This document shows positions 1 through 7,144 of a DNA stretch of 23,562 bases, in pieces. The notes beneath the pieces are model-generated. The model was given only the letters and a program-made list of their open reading frames with translations, had not been told where the DNA came from and ran no database searches. This DNA comes from an uncultured bacterium (GTDB taxonomy: Bacteria > Verrucomicrobiota > Lentisphaeria > Victivallales > UBA1829), in the NCBI GenBank assembly GCA_900549415.1, contig URNX01000052.1, positions 1-23,562 of the forward strand. Direction: 5' to 3'. The translations under genes and the position numbers were made by a program. Position 1 is the first letter of the stretch. Every line of letters begins with the position of its first letter.

Positions 1-677
1 GGACAGGATGGCCGCCGCCATCAGACCCGCCATGTGGGGCGACGGCGTGACGCCGTGCTCCTGATACATGGAGGTGAGTCTATTTCCCCGGGAAAAACTG
101 CCGGAAAGCGGGGATTATCCCCGTCGGACTTCTGCTGCCGGAGCTGATTCATCAGCTGCATCTCAACAATGTCCTGACGGTACGGGTGGAGCAGACTCTC
201 TGGGATGATCTGTTTGACCGGATGCGGGATGCAGCTCGCTGTTTTCACGATCCATGTTCGCGCCGACGGCTTTCCGGGGTCGTGTTTGAACTGCTGAATC
301 TTCTTGCCGAACTTCATCGCGCCGATCCGGTTCCGGCGGAGATGGAGGCTGTCCGCAGCAGGCTGGAGCGGAATTTCCAGGAGCCGTTCCGTATGGAAAC
401 TCTTGCGGCGGAACTTGGCGTAAGTCTGCCGACCTTCAACACCCGTTTCCGCGCAAGTTTCGGCGAGACGCCGTATCAGTATCTTATCCGTATGCGTCTG
501 CTGCATGCCGCACGGCTGCTTGGCGGGAGCCGTTTGACAGTCAAAGAGATCAGCCAGCTGTGCGGTTACGGGAATCCGTTTCATTTTTCCACGGAATTCA
601 CGCGCTTTCACGGATGTCCGCCGCGTGAATTCCGTCGGCGGAGTGTGAGTCAGCGCAGCAGAAGCAGTGCCGAATAG
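1..677 (+). pseudogene. AraC-family regulator, 3' part, probably frameshifted
   Basis: The C-terminal half, in one open frame to the TAG at 675-677, carries a typical AraC double helix-turn-helix: LAAELGVSLPTFNTRF, then EISQLCGYGNPFHFSTEF, then the end motif GCPPREFRR. The only usual in-frame start is GTG at 186, which gives 163 residues with no N-terminal sensor domain. Reading further upstream, frame 2 (from base 2) gives RPAMWGDGVTPCS, stop, YMEVSLFPREKLPESGDYP, which resembles the end of an AraC cupin domain. Dropping one C from the run at 119-122 joins this to VGLLLPELIHQLHLNN in the frame of the HTH domain. I therefore infer an in-frame TGA at 62-64 (perhaps a former TGG Trp codon) and a one-base insertion at 119-122. 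The gene extends beyond the left edge. A sequencing error is possible, and so is a short functional HTH protein from GTG 186. The 3' end overlaps the convergent gene by 28 bp. Confidence 0.6.
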
Positions 678-1861
678 AGCATTCCGAGCAGGCTGTACGA
701 GCAGGTCACCGAGTAATCGGGGCGCAAAAACGCTTTCAGGAAACGTTCGCGGAGCTCCGGGGAAAAACCGCATTCCGGTGCGAGCAGAACGCCTTCCGCG
801 AGGTTTCCGGGAATCCGGACGACATCAAAAAGTTTTTCAAACTCTTCCGTCTGCGGCGGGCGGAGGTCGAGCTTGCCGTCCGGCCAGACTGCAGATCCGC
901 CGGGCGCCGGCATTACATGCATCCGCCTGGATTCGCGCCACGGGCGCGCGGGGCAGTGCCAGGAGCCTGTCCACTGTTCGAGTGCGGGAAGATATTTTTC
1001 GCAGAGCATTTTTTTCGTGATTCCCGCAATCGTCCGTGAGATTTCTATGAACTCCGGACGCGGATCAAGCTCGTTGCAGAGCGCGAGCGAGAGGAGAAAC
1101 TGTGAGAGCTCAAAATGGTTCCAGTAATCTTTCGGCTCCGCCGCTTTGCGGATTGCCGGTTCGATGATTGCATCATAAAGCTGTTTCCAGTGTTCATCAC
1201 CGGTCAGAGCATACGCGGTGCGGTAGAACATCGGAACGCGCAGAATTTCATGCGGCTGAACCTGAGCCATTTTGTTGAGGATATTCGGGTATCCGTCGAG
1301 TGTGAGAATGCAGTAATTGTTTTCCGGAACGACCTCTTTTTCCGAACGTTCCGCGAGCATGACGACGAGCTCCACAATGCGTTTGCGTTCGTCTTCGGAG
1401 ACAAGTCCGGAGTTGTAATAGCGCCAGAGACCCCATACCCAGAAGGTCATCTGATCGCGGGAGGAGCAGGTGTAACAGCTTTTTCCGTCGCGCGGGGAGA
1501 CGCTGCGGACGATGTATCCGTTTCTTCCGTGAACGGTTGCGCAGAGTTCGAGTCCTTTGAAGAGTTTCTGTGCGAAAGTTCTGCATTCTTCCGTTGTTTC
1601 CGGGAAGATCTGAGCGCGCCGGATGCAGAGATCGATGGCGGTTCCGCCGCAGATCATGCTGTCTTCCATTCCGGTGGAGTACCCTTTGTTGTTGGGGTAT
1701 CCGAGCTGAACTTCCTGAGCGGTCGGCAGGAAATCGAACCGGTGTTCATCGAGCGAGCCGACGTAGTCGTAGATGAGATTTGTTTTTTCGCAGAACAGAA
1801 TCTGCGTCAGCTGTTTCCATGCCGCATCGAGCGCCTTCTGGAGTTCAGGTGTGATATTCAT
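650..1861 (-). CDS. Putative (alpha/alpha)6-barrel protein, function unknown
   Basis: The product is 403 residues. The start ATG at 1861 is chosen because AGGAG lies 8 bases upstream on the minus strand; an open frame continues to 1954 but has no ribosome binding site. There is no signal peptide, so the protein is probably cytoplasmic. I do not recognise a named family. The helical pattern with repeated aromatic and Gly-rich turns (TGMEDS near 63, HGRNGYIVRS near 111, RDQMTFWVWGLWRYY near 135, NNYCILTLDGYPNILNKM in the middle, WTGSWHCPARPW near 300) resembles six-hairpin glycosidase-like proteins such as unsaturated glucuronyl hydrolases or heparinase-like barrels. The catalytic residues cannot be assigned. 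The neighbouring alpha-galactosidase gene on the same strand suggests a role in sugar breakdown, but this gene has its own promoter. The 3' end overlaps the AraC fragment. Confidence 0.8.
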   Translation of the reverse strand: MNITPELQKALDAAWKQLTQILFCEKTNLIYDYVGSLDEHRFDFLPTAQEVQLGYPNNKGYSTGMEDSMICGGTAIDLCIRRAQIFPETTEECRTFAQKLFKGLELCATVHGRNGYIVRSVSPRDGKSCYTCSSRDQMTFWVWGLWRYYNSGLVSEDERKRIVELVVMLAERSEKEVVPENNYCILTLDGYPNILNKMAQVQPHEILRVPMFYRTAYALTGDEHWKQLYDAIIEPAIRKAAEPKDYWNHFELSQFLLSLALCNELDPRPEFIEISRTIAGITKKMLCEKYLPALEQWTGSWHCPARPWRESRRMHVMPAPGGSAVWPDGKLDLRPPQTEEFEKLFDVVRIPGNLAEGVLLAPECGFSPELRERFLKAFLRPDYSVTCSYSLLGMLYSALLLLR

Positions 1862-1889
1862 ATTGCATTCTCCTGTATGTTTTCCCGAG

Positions 1890-1917
1890 AATATACAATG
1901 CCTTTTCCGGAAAGCAA
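1890..1917 (-). promoter_or_regulatory. Putative sigma-70-type promoter for the barrel protein gene
   Basis: Minus-strand TTGCTT (1912-1917) and TATATT (1890-1895) are separated by 16 bases. This predicts a leader of about 22 bases before the ATG at 1861. The spacer contains TTTCCGGAAAAG, a near-palindrome that resembles the one at 17812-17829. Confidence 0.45.
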
Positions 1918-1959
1918 CTGCCGGAAGTCTGTTTTTGCCGGAAAATGCGGTCATGAGTT

Positions 1960-1991
1960 CGTCTGTCCGGACTCACAGGTCCGGACAGACG
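1960..1991 (-). terminator. Perfect 13-bp stem hairpin after the GH36 gene
   Basis: CGTCTGTCCGGAC (1960-1972) and GTCCGGACAGACG (1979-1991) form a perfect 13-bp stem with a 6-base loop, starting 8 bases past the stop codon of the alpha-galactosidase gene. There is no clear U-tract, so it may be a weak terminator or a 3' end stabiliser rather than a classic intrinsic terminator. Confidence 0.6.
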
Positions 1992-1999
1992 CTTTGCGT

Positions 2000-4138
2000 T
2001 TAATCTTCGACCACAAGAACCGCGGCGGAGAAGGCTTCCGGTTCGTTGAAGTGGATGACGCCGTTTTCTTCCGAGTGTTTCAGTCCATGTGCGAGCTCCG
2101 CGACAATGCGGCCGGACGCTTTGACTTCAAGAACTTCCGGAACGTCACCGAAGGTATGGATGACAAGCAGTTCCCGCTTGCCGTATCTGCGGCGGAAAAG
2201 CTGCCAGCCTTTCGGATGGTTGTAGTTGCGGCTGGTCAGATGCTGTTCCAGACGCGAAGCTCCGTGTTTCGCGATGTCGGTGATTTTCGCGTAGAGGGCG
2301 ACGGCGTCGCGGACGGCGTTCAGCTGGAATTCCGAGAAGTTCCCGGCGTCGCCGGAAATGCAGAGGCGTCCGAGGAAGCCGCCGGCAAGCTGATAGATCG
2401 TGCGTTTCTCTTCGCAGCCCGGAGTCAGCGTCGCCCAGACCTGGTTCGCGGTGAACGGAATCTGCATTGCCGTCTGTCCGGCGATGATGGGGACGGAGAT
2501 TGCTTCATGGCAGTCGGAGAAGCTCGCCATGTCGCCGATGCGCATCCATTCCGCGGAGAGGCGGTAGCCGCCCGAAGAGCAGATTTCGAGTACGAGCTCC
2601 GGCAGTTCCCTGCGGAGATGCTGGTAGAAGGCGCGGATGGAGGCGAGGACTTCCTGCGTGCCCTGCGAGGCGGAACCGTTTTCGGAATCGGCAAGGTGGA
2701 AGGAGCCGTTGTAGTCGACTTTCATATAGCCGATGCGGTGGCTGCGGAGGAACTCGATCACGCGCTCGTCAAGGTATTGGATGACTTCCGGTTTGCGGAA
2801 GTCGAGGAAGTAGCGGTCGAGCGTGGTCGGGTAGGTTTCGCCTTCCCATTTGACGAGCCATTCCGGGTGTTCTTTGAAGAGCGCGGATGTTTCGGAGACG
2901 CATTCGAATTCAAACCAGATGCCGGGGATCATGCCGGCGTCGCGGATGGTGTCGAGGAAGCCGTCGAAGCCGGAGGGATAGCTCGGTTTGTAGATTTCCC
3001 AGTCGCCGATGCCCGGAAGACGTGTTTCGGGCTCGCGGAACCAGCCTGCGTCCATGACGAAATAGCGCAGTCCGAGGCCTTTGAGTCTCGCAATGACCGG
3101 CTTGAGGTTTGCTTCGGTCGGTTTGCCCCAGCTGAAACAGAATTCGTTGAAGAGGCAGGGGAGATCTTCTTCTGTTTTCGGGTGACCTTCGGCGTGGTCG
3201 GTCGCAAAGGTGGTCAGACGGTTCAGCGCGTCCTGCATGTCGCCGTCGACAACGGTGACGACGGCGGGGATTCCGGAACAGCTCTCGCCGGGGCGGAGTT
3301 TGCGGCGGAAGTTCGCAAAATCGAAATCGGGAAGTCCTCCTCCGAGGGAAAGGAAGTCGCCGTCGCGTCGGACGGTCATTTCCCACGGGGAGACGGTGGC
3401 GAGCTGAGCCGCCCATGTGACGTTTGCCCCGCTGTCCTCCAGACCGATGGTCGGGAAGAATTCGCTGACGATCATGGAGGAGCGCTGACCGAAGGTGAAG
3501 CCTTTTGCGAATCCGCCGCTCCAGGTCTGTTCAAGCTGGTAATCTTCAACCGGGCGGCACTCTTCGCGCCCTTCTGCCGCCCAGAAGGTGCGGTAGCGGT
3601 GGAGCTTGAGGGCGTCCGGGGCGTCGTCCGCATGGAACGGCGAGAGGAAACTGAGATTGAAGCTGGCGAGCAGTCCGAGTTCTTCTTCGCGGGAGGAGCC
3701 GTTGGTTACGGAGGTGTTGATGACGACATATTTTTCGCCCTTGTTGTGGGTGATGGTGTGAACGGCTTCGATGCCGCGGTCGTCACGGAAAATGGTTTCG
3801 ATGGTGTTGCCCTTCTGTTCCTGGCGGATGAAGTTGAGCTTCCAGACGGTTCCGTTTTCGTGCATGGGGGTGCGGATGCTGAATTTGTCATGCAGGACCT
3901 GAATCTGGACCATGTGGTCGGGGTGGGTGACGAGGGAGTCGCCTCCGACGCGGCGGCAGCCGGCATAGCCGACGGTGTCGTTGAGGTCGCGGCGATGCAC
4001 GGGGATTTTTTCTTCGGTTCCGGCGGGGAGCAGGAGCATCATCATTCTTTCGTTTTCCTTGAGGAAGATGACGGTCATGTCGTCCAGCTCAAAATGGCTG
4101 AACTCATCGAATCGGAGCGCATTTTCTTTCAGAAGCAT
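2000..4138 (-). CDS. Alpha-galactosidase, glycoside hydrolase family 36
   Basis: The product is 712 residues, a normal length for GH36, which removes terminal alpha-galactose from raffinose-type oligosaccharides, melibiose or galactomannan. The N-terminal beta-sandwich covers about 1-310 and the TIM barrel about 320-610 (VMDAGWF at 361-367, GDWEIYKPSYPSGFDGF near 378). The barrel is followed by a C-terminal beta domain. The nucleophile is predicted as Asp475 in YMKVDYNGS, equivalent to the family KxDxN motif. The acid/base is predicted as Asp542 in FSDCHE, after the sugar-binding CSSGG motif at 520-524. There is no signal peptide, so the enzyme is probably cytosolic and acts on imported oligosaccharides. 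The ATG at 4138 has AGAAAGG upstream and a good promoter. The subfamily substrate cannot be told from sequence alone. Confidence 0.93.
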   Translation of the reverse strand: MLLKENALRFDEFSHFELDDMTVIFLKENERMMMLLLPAGTEEKIPVHRRDLNDTVGYAGCRRVGGDSLVTHPDHMVQIQVLHDKFSIRTPMHENGTVWKLNFIRQEQKGNTIETIFRDDRGIEAVHTITHNKGEKYVVINTSVTNGSSREEELGLLASFNLSFLSPFHADDAPDALKLHRYRTFWAAEGREECRPVEDYQLEQTWSGGFAKGFTFGQRSSMIVSEFFPTIGLEDSGANVTWAAQLATVSPWEMTVRRDGDFLSLGGGLPDFDFANFRRKLRPGESCSGIPAVVTVVDGDMQDALNRLTTFATDHAEGHPKTEEDLPCLFNEFCFSWGKPTEANLKPVIARLKGLGLRYFVMDAGWFREPETRLPGIGDWEIYKPSYPSGFDGFLDTIRDAGMIPGIWFEFECVSETSALFKEHPEWLVKWEGETYPTTLDRYFLDFRKPEVIQYLDERVIEFLRSHRIGYMKVDYNGSFHLADSENGSASQGTQEVLASIRAFYQHLRRELPELVLEICSSGGYRLSAEWMRIGDMASFSDCHEAISVPIIAGQTAMQIPFTANQVWATLTPGCEEKRTIYQLAGGFLGRLCISGDAGNFSEFQLNAVRDAVALYAKITDIAKHGASRLEQHLTSRNYNHPKGWQLFRRRYGKRELLVIHTFGDVPEVLEVKASGRIVAELAHGLKHSEENGVIHFNEPEAFSAAVLVVED

Positions 4139-4169
4139 ATTCAGAACCTTTCTTGTTGGTTGTCTGAAT

Positions 4170-4198
4170 ATTATACCACGGAAAAGGCGGATTGTGAA
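4170..4198 (-). promoter_or_regulatory. Strong predicted promoter of the GH36 gene
   Basis: Minus-strand TTCACA (4193-4198) and a perfect TATAAT (4170-4175) are separated by 17 bases, about 32 bases upstream of the GH36 start codon. Confidence 0.7.
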
Positions 4199-4233
4199 GA
4201 AGCACTTTTGATGAATTTACTGGATTTTTGATG

Positions 4234-4271
4234 CAAAAAACGCGGCGGACTTCGGGAAAAGTCCGCCGCGT
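4234..4271 (-). terminator. Intrinsic terminator of the IclR-SDR-dehydratase operon
   Basis: ACGCGGCGGAC and GTCCGCCGCGT (4240-4250 and 4261-4271) pair in an 11-bp GC-rich stem with a 10-base loop, followed on the minus strand by six T (4234-4239). It starts 12 bases after the dehydratase stop codon. This is a classic rho-independent terminator and it separates the operon from the GH36 promoter. Confidence 0.9.
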
Positions 4272-4283
4272 ACAGGGAGATTT

Positions 4284-5456
4284 TCAGTCTTCCATTTTGT
4301 AATACGGAACGGCGTCGACGGGGCGGATGTTCGTCAGGTCGCCGCGATAGTGGCGGAGCTCAGTACGGATGTACGGATGCTTCAGCAGTTCCTTTTCGTT
4401 CAGATCGATGCCGATGCCCGGGCGGTCCGGAATGACCATTCGCCCGCCCTTGATCGTGAGATCTTCGTCGCAGATTTCCGCGCGGTATGGAACATCGGTC
4501 ATCATCATTTCGAGCATGACGAAGTTCGGGACACATGCGGCGAGCTGGAGAGTTGCGGCGTTTGCGACCGGGCCGGAGGGGTTGTGCGGACAGAAGCCGA
4601 TGTGGCGCGCTTCCGCTTCGGCGCCGAGCATCCGCATCTCAAACAGTCCGCCCGCGTGGGAGATGTCGGGCTGGATGTAATCCGAGCAGCCGAGTTCGAA
4701 GAATTGGCGGTATTCGTAGCGGTTGTAGAGACGCTCGCCGGCGGCGATGGAGACGCGGACGCGGTCCTTGACCTGCTTCATGCCTTCCTTGTCGTCCGGC
4801 GGAATGGGCTCTTCAAACCAGAAAATGTCGAATTCCTCAAGGCGGCGCCCGATCTTGACCGCGGTCGGGATGTCGAACCGTCCGTGTCCTTCGATGAGGA
4901 GCTGGACGTCTTCGCCGACGACTTCCGCGACTTTTGCGATGCACTCCATTGCGGAGTTGAGATCGTGCTTGGAGATCTGCTGCCACGCCTTGCCGAAGGG
5001 ATCCCATTTGCAGCCGAGGAACTTCTTGGCCGCGACTTCTTTCGCCTTTTCCGCGAACTCGTCGGGAGTCTTGGCGGGGGAGAACCAGCCGTTGACGTAG
5101 ATGGGGACGGAGTCGCGCACTTTTCCGCCGAGGAGCTGATAGCAGGGGACGCCGAGCGCTTTGCCCTTGATGTCCCAGAGTGCCATTTCGACTCCAGCGA
5201 GAGCGCTCATGAGGACGGGGCCGCCGCGCCAGTAGGCGTCGCGGTAGCAGTCGTGGCGGAAGGCTTCGATATTGTGCGGATCCTTGCCGATCAGGTAGGA
5301 TTCGAGGTCGTGGATTGCCGCCTGTACGGTGAGTTCCTTGTATTCGAGGGTTGCTTCACCCCAGCCGTAAAGACCGGAGTCGGTTTCGACCTTCACGAAC
5401 ACGAAGTTGGTGCGGAAGGCGTTGCAGATGAACGTTTTGATTGCTGTTACTTTCAT
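4284..5456 (-). CDS. Enolase-superfamily acid-sugar dehydratase (galactonate dehydratase-like)
   Basis: The product is 390 residues with the mandelate racemase/muconate lactonizing enzyme layout: a capping domain (1-120, with the conserved RGGPVLMSALAGVEMALWDIKGK stretch near 77-99) and a TIM barrel. Metal and catalytic positions are visible: IEGHGRFD with Glu189 and His191, WFEEP at 213-217, AAGERL with Glu241, QPDISHAGG with Asp264, and CPHNPSGP with His291. The His after the first metal ligand plus the later Asp-His dyad is the pattern of D-galactonate dehydratase-type enzymes, which turn an aldonate into a 2-keto-3-deoxy acid. KWDPFGKAW (150-158) is another barrel motif. The exact sugar acid is unknown. 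It is the last gene of the operon, 13 bp after the SDR gene, with RBS AAGGA. Cytoplasmic. Confidence 0.88.
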   Translation of the reverse strand: MKVTAIKTFICNAFRTNFVFVKVETDSGLYGWGEATLEYKELTVQAAIHDLESYLIGKDPHNIEAFRHDCYRDAYWRGGPVLMSALAGVEMALWDIKGKALGVPCYQLLGGKVRDSVPIYVNGWFSPAKTPDEFAEKAKEVAAKKFLGCKWDPFGKAWQQISKHDLNSAMECIAKVAEVVGEDVQLLIEGHGRFDIPTAVKIGRRLEEFDIFWFEEPIPPDDKEGMKQVKDRVRVSIAAGERLYNRYEYRQFFELGCSDYIQPDISHAGGLFEMRMLGAEAEARHIGFCPHNPSGPVANAATLQLAACVPNFVMLEMMMTDVPYRAEICDEDLTIKGGRMVIPDRPGIGIDLNEKELLKHPYIRTELRHYRGDLTNIRPVDAVPYYKMED

Positions 5457-5469
5457 AGGAAATCCTTGA

Positions 5470-6216
5470 TTAGGGCGCGTAGTAGAGCCCGCCGTTTATG
5501 TGGATGGATTCGCCGGTGACGTATCCGTTTTTGATTGCAAAGAGCACGCCGTCCGCCATTTCTTCGCACGAGCCGCCGCGCCGGACGGGGATGTGCGCGC
5601 AGGTCGCCTGATACTCCTCTTCCGTGATGCGCTTGCGGAGATTTTCCGTCATGACCATGCCGGGGCAGACCGTGTTCGCCGTGATTCCGGAAGCCGCGCC
5701 GTTTTCCGCAAAGGCGCGTGTGAGCGCGTGCATGCCGAGTTTGGAGACGCCGTAGGCGATCATATTCGGTTCCGCGGGCGTGAAGGAGCGTGACGATGCG
5801 ATGTTGATGATCCGTCCCCAGCCGCGCGGCTTCGCCTGGTCGAAGAATGCCTGCGAGCAGAGATAAGCGCCTTTGAGATTGATTTTCATGACCAGATCCC
5901 ACCACTCGCCGTCGCTCATTTCCGGTTTGCGGAACCAGGGGTCGATGCGGGCGTTGTTGACGAGAATGTCAACTTTGCCGAGCTTGCGGAACATTTCATT
6001 CACAGCGGATTCATCGGAGATGTCGCAGACGCAGACCTCCGCTTCGCCGCCCGCCTTGCGGATTTCTTCCGCGACGGCTTCGGCTTTTGCGGGACTGTGC
6101 GCACAGTTGACGATGACGCGGCATCCCTCTTTTGCCAGCTCCAGCGCAATGACGCGTCCGAGTCCCTGCGATGCGCCGGTCACAAGAGCAACTTTTCCTT
6201 TGATTGATTCACCCAT
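5470..6216 (-). CDS. Short-chain dehydrogenase/reductase
   Basis: The product is 248 residues, the size of classical SDR enzymes with a Rossmann fold. The cofactor motif TGASQGLG is at 13-20, CDISD near 64-68 matches the adenine-binding Asp region, NNAR is at 87-90 (normally NNAG), the catalytic Ser is at 141/142 in NIASS, and YGVSK at 155-159 supplies Tyr155 and Lys159. The C-terminal GGLYYAP replaces the common GG(x) ending. It lies 3 bp after the IclR stop and 13 bp before the dehydratase, so the three genes are surely one transcript. The likely role is NAD(P)-dependent oxidation of a sugar, or of a sugar acid, that feeds or accepts the dehydratase substrate. The substrate is not predictable from sequence. 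Confidence 0.9.
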   Translation of the reverse strand: MGESIKGKVALVTGASQGLGRVIALELAKEGCRVIVNCAHSPAKAEAVAEEIRKAGGEAEVCVCDISDESAVNEMFRKLGKVDILVNNARIDPWFRKPEMSDGEWWDLVMKINLKGAYLCSQAFFDQAKPRGWGRIINIASSRSFTPAEPNMIAYGVSKLGMHALTRAFAENGAASGITANTVCPGMVMTENLRKRITEEEYQATCAHIPVRRGGSCEEMADGVLFAIKNGYVTGESIHINGGLYYAP

Positions 6217-6219
6217 GAT

Positions 6220-6996
6220 TCATCCTGTTGTTTCAATTGTTGAAAGTTCGTTGGAGATCAGAACCGCCGTTTTTTTGATTTCATCGACCATCCGTGCGCG
6301 GTCGGGCATGGTGGCGTCGGCTGCAAGGGCGGAGACTCCGAGCGCGGCGATGGTCACGCCGTTTCTTGTGACCGGAACCGCAGCGATCCACTGGAGCGTG
6401 CGGTATTTGTCGCGTACGCAGATCCGCTCGCGGCGGCAGCGTTCCAGCTCGGCGGCGGCAGCGTCGAAGCTTGTGAATTCCGGAAACATGAAGCGTCCGG
6501 CCTTGCGGTACTCATTGAAAATTTTCTCCTGTTCCTGTTTTGGCGCGGCGGAAAGAAGAACAAGCCCGGTTGCCGTATCGAACAGGTCGTAGTAGGACAG
6601 CTGGTTGATGCGGATGTTGAGCGGAGAGAAGTTCGAGTGATGCAGCACATAACGTTCCGCGCCGCGCCGTTCACAGATCAGCACCGACTGCGCGAGTGTC
6701 CGCGCGCAGTTCTTCACATACGGAATCGCCTTGTCCAGGAATGATGGTTTGTATTTTGCAATCATGGCGAACGTGTAGGCGCGCGGCCCCGCGGTGTATC
6801 CTGTCTGGCGCGAGACGTGCATCAGATATCCCGCATCCGTCAGCTCCTTGAGAATCCGCGAGCAGGTCGGCCGGTTCATTCCGAGTTTTGTTGCGATCCA
6901 GAGCGGCGTCACCGGGGTCGGAGATTCCGAAACAACGGTCTCCAGCACCTGAAAAATTTTGTCCAGTACTTTTATCACGGCACTCCTTTGGTTCAT
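6220..6996 (-). CDS. IclR-family transcriptional regulator, first of a divergent pair
   Basis: The product is 258 residues from ATG 6996, or 252 from GTG 6978. The GTG start has AAAGGAG just upstream (4-base spacing), while the ATG has no ribosome binding site, so GTG is at least as likely. An N-terminal winged helix (TPVTPLWIATKLGMNRPTCS, about 27-46) is followed by the IclR effector domain with the usual later motif TLQWIAAVPVTRNGVTIAALGVS. IclR proteins bind small acids such as sugar acids and control adjacent catabolic genes. Here the gene heads the operon with the SDR and dehydratase, so it probably regulates them and itself. Two inverted repeats lie in its promoter region. It is divergent from a second IclR gene. 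Confidence 0.9.
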   Translation of the reverse strand: MNQRSAVIKVLDKIFQVLETVVSESPTPVTPLWIATKLGMNRPTCSRILKELTDAGYLMHVSRQTGYTAGPRAYTFAMIAKYKPSFLDKAIPYVKNCARTLAQSVLICERRGAERYVLHHSNFSPLNIRINQLSYYDLFDTATGLVLLSAAPKQEQEKIFNEYRKAGRFMFPEFTSFDAAAAELERCRRERICVRDKYRTLQWIAAVPVTRNGVTIAALGVSALAADATMPDRARMVDEIKKTAVLISNELSTIETTG

Positions 6997-7005
6997 ATTG
7001 TGAAC
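6991..7005. promoter_or_regulatory. Inverted repeat at the start of the IclR gene, possible operator
   Basis: GTTCA-N5-TGAAC is a perfect inverted repeat that overlaps the ATG at 6996 and lies about 15 bases downstream of the predicted transcription start. Its position suits autoregulation; the binding protein is inferred only. Confidence 0.35.
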
Positions 7006-7012
7006 TTTAATT

Positions 7013-7030
7013 TTATATTACAGAATATAA
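7013..7030. promoter_or_regulatory. Inverted repeat over the -10/start site, candidate IclR operator
   Basis: TTATATTACAGAATATAA has perfect 7-bp arms and a 4-base spacer. It overlaps the predicted -10 box (7027-7032) and the start point of the minus-strand operon, a typical repressor position. Confidence 0.45.
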
Positions 7031-7055
7031 TACCACAATATAAACGAAAAGTCAA
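7027..7055 (-). promoter_or_regulatory. Promoter of the IclR-SDR-dehydratase operon
   Basis: Minus-strand TTGACT (7050-7055) and TATTAT (7027-7032) are separated by 17 bases in an AT-rich region. This is one of the best sigma-70 matches in the window. Confidence 0.7.
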
Positions 7056-7097
7056 TATTTAAAAGAAAAATATCGGGCAAATTTTTTTTATTGCAAA

Positions 7098-7125
7098 TTG
7101 TTTTTCGCGCAAAGCGTGCTATGTT
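7098..7125 (+). promoter_or_regulatory. Putative promoter of the IclR-AraC operon
   Basis: TTGTTT (7098-7103) and TATGTT (7120-7125) have a 16-base spacer. Just upstream, GCAAATT occurs twice exactly 16 bp apart (7077 and 7093), a possible tandem binding site. Confidence 0.4.
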
Positions 7126-7144
7126 TTGCAGAGGAGGATTCACT

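Noticed and set aside
1115..4231. A 1038-codon open frame on the plus strand, opposite the barrel and GH36 genes
   Set aside because: It is codon-aligned with both minus-strand genes, so it exists because these avoid TTA, CTA and TCA codons. It has no ribosome binding site or recognisable domain, while the minus-strand products have clear families, promoters and start sites.
4350..5519. A 389-codon open frame opposite the dehydratase
   Set aside because: Codon-aligned antisense shadow of a conserved enzyme, without family features of its own.
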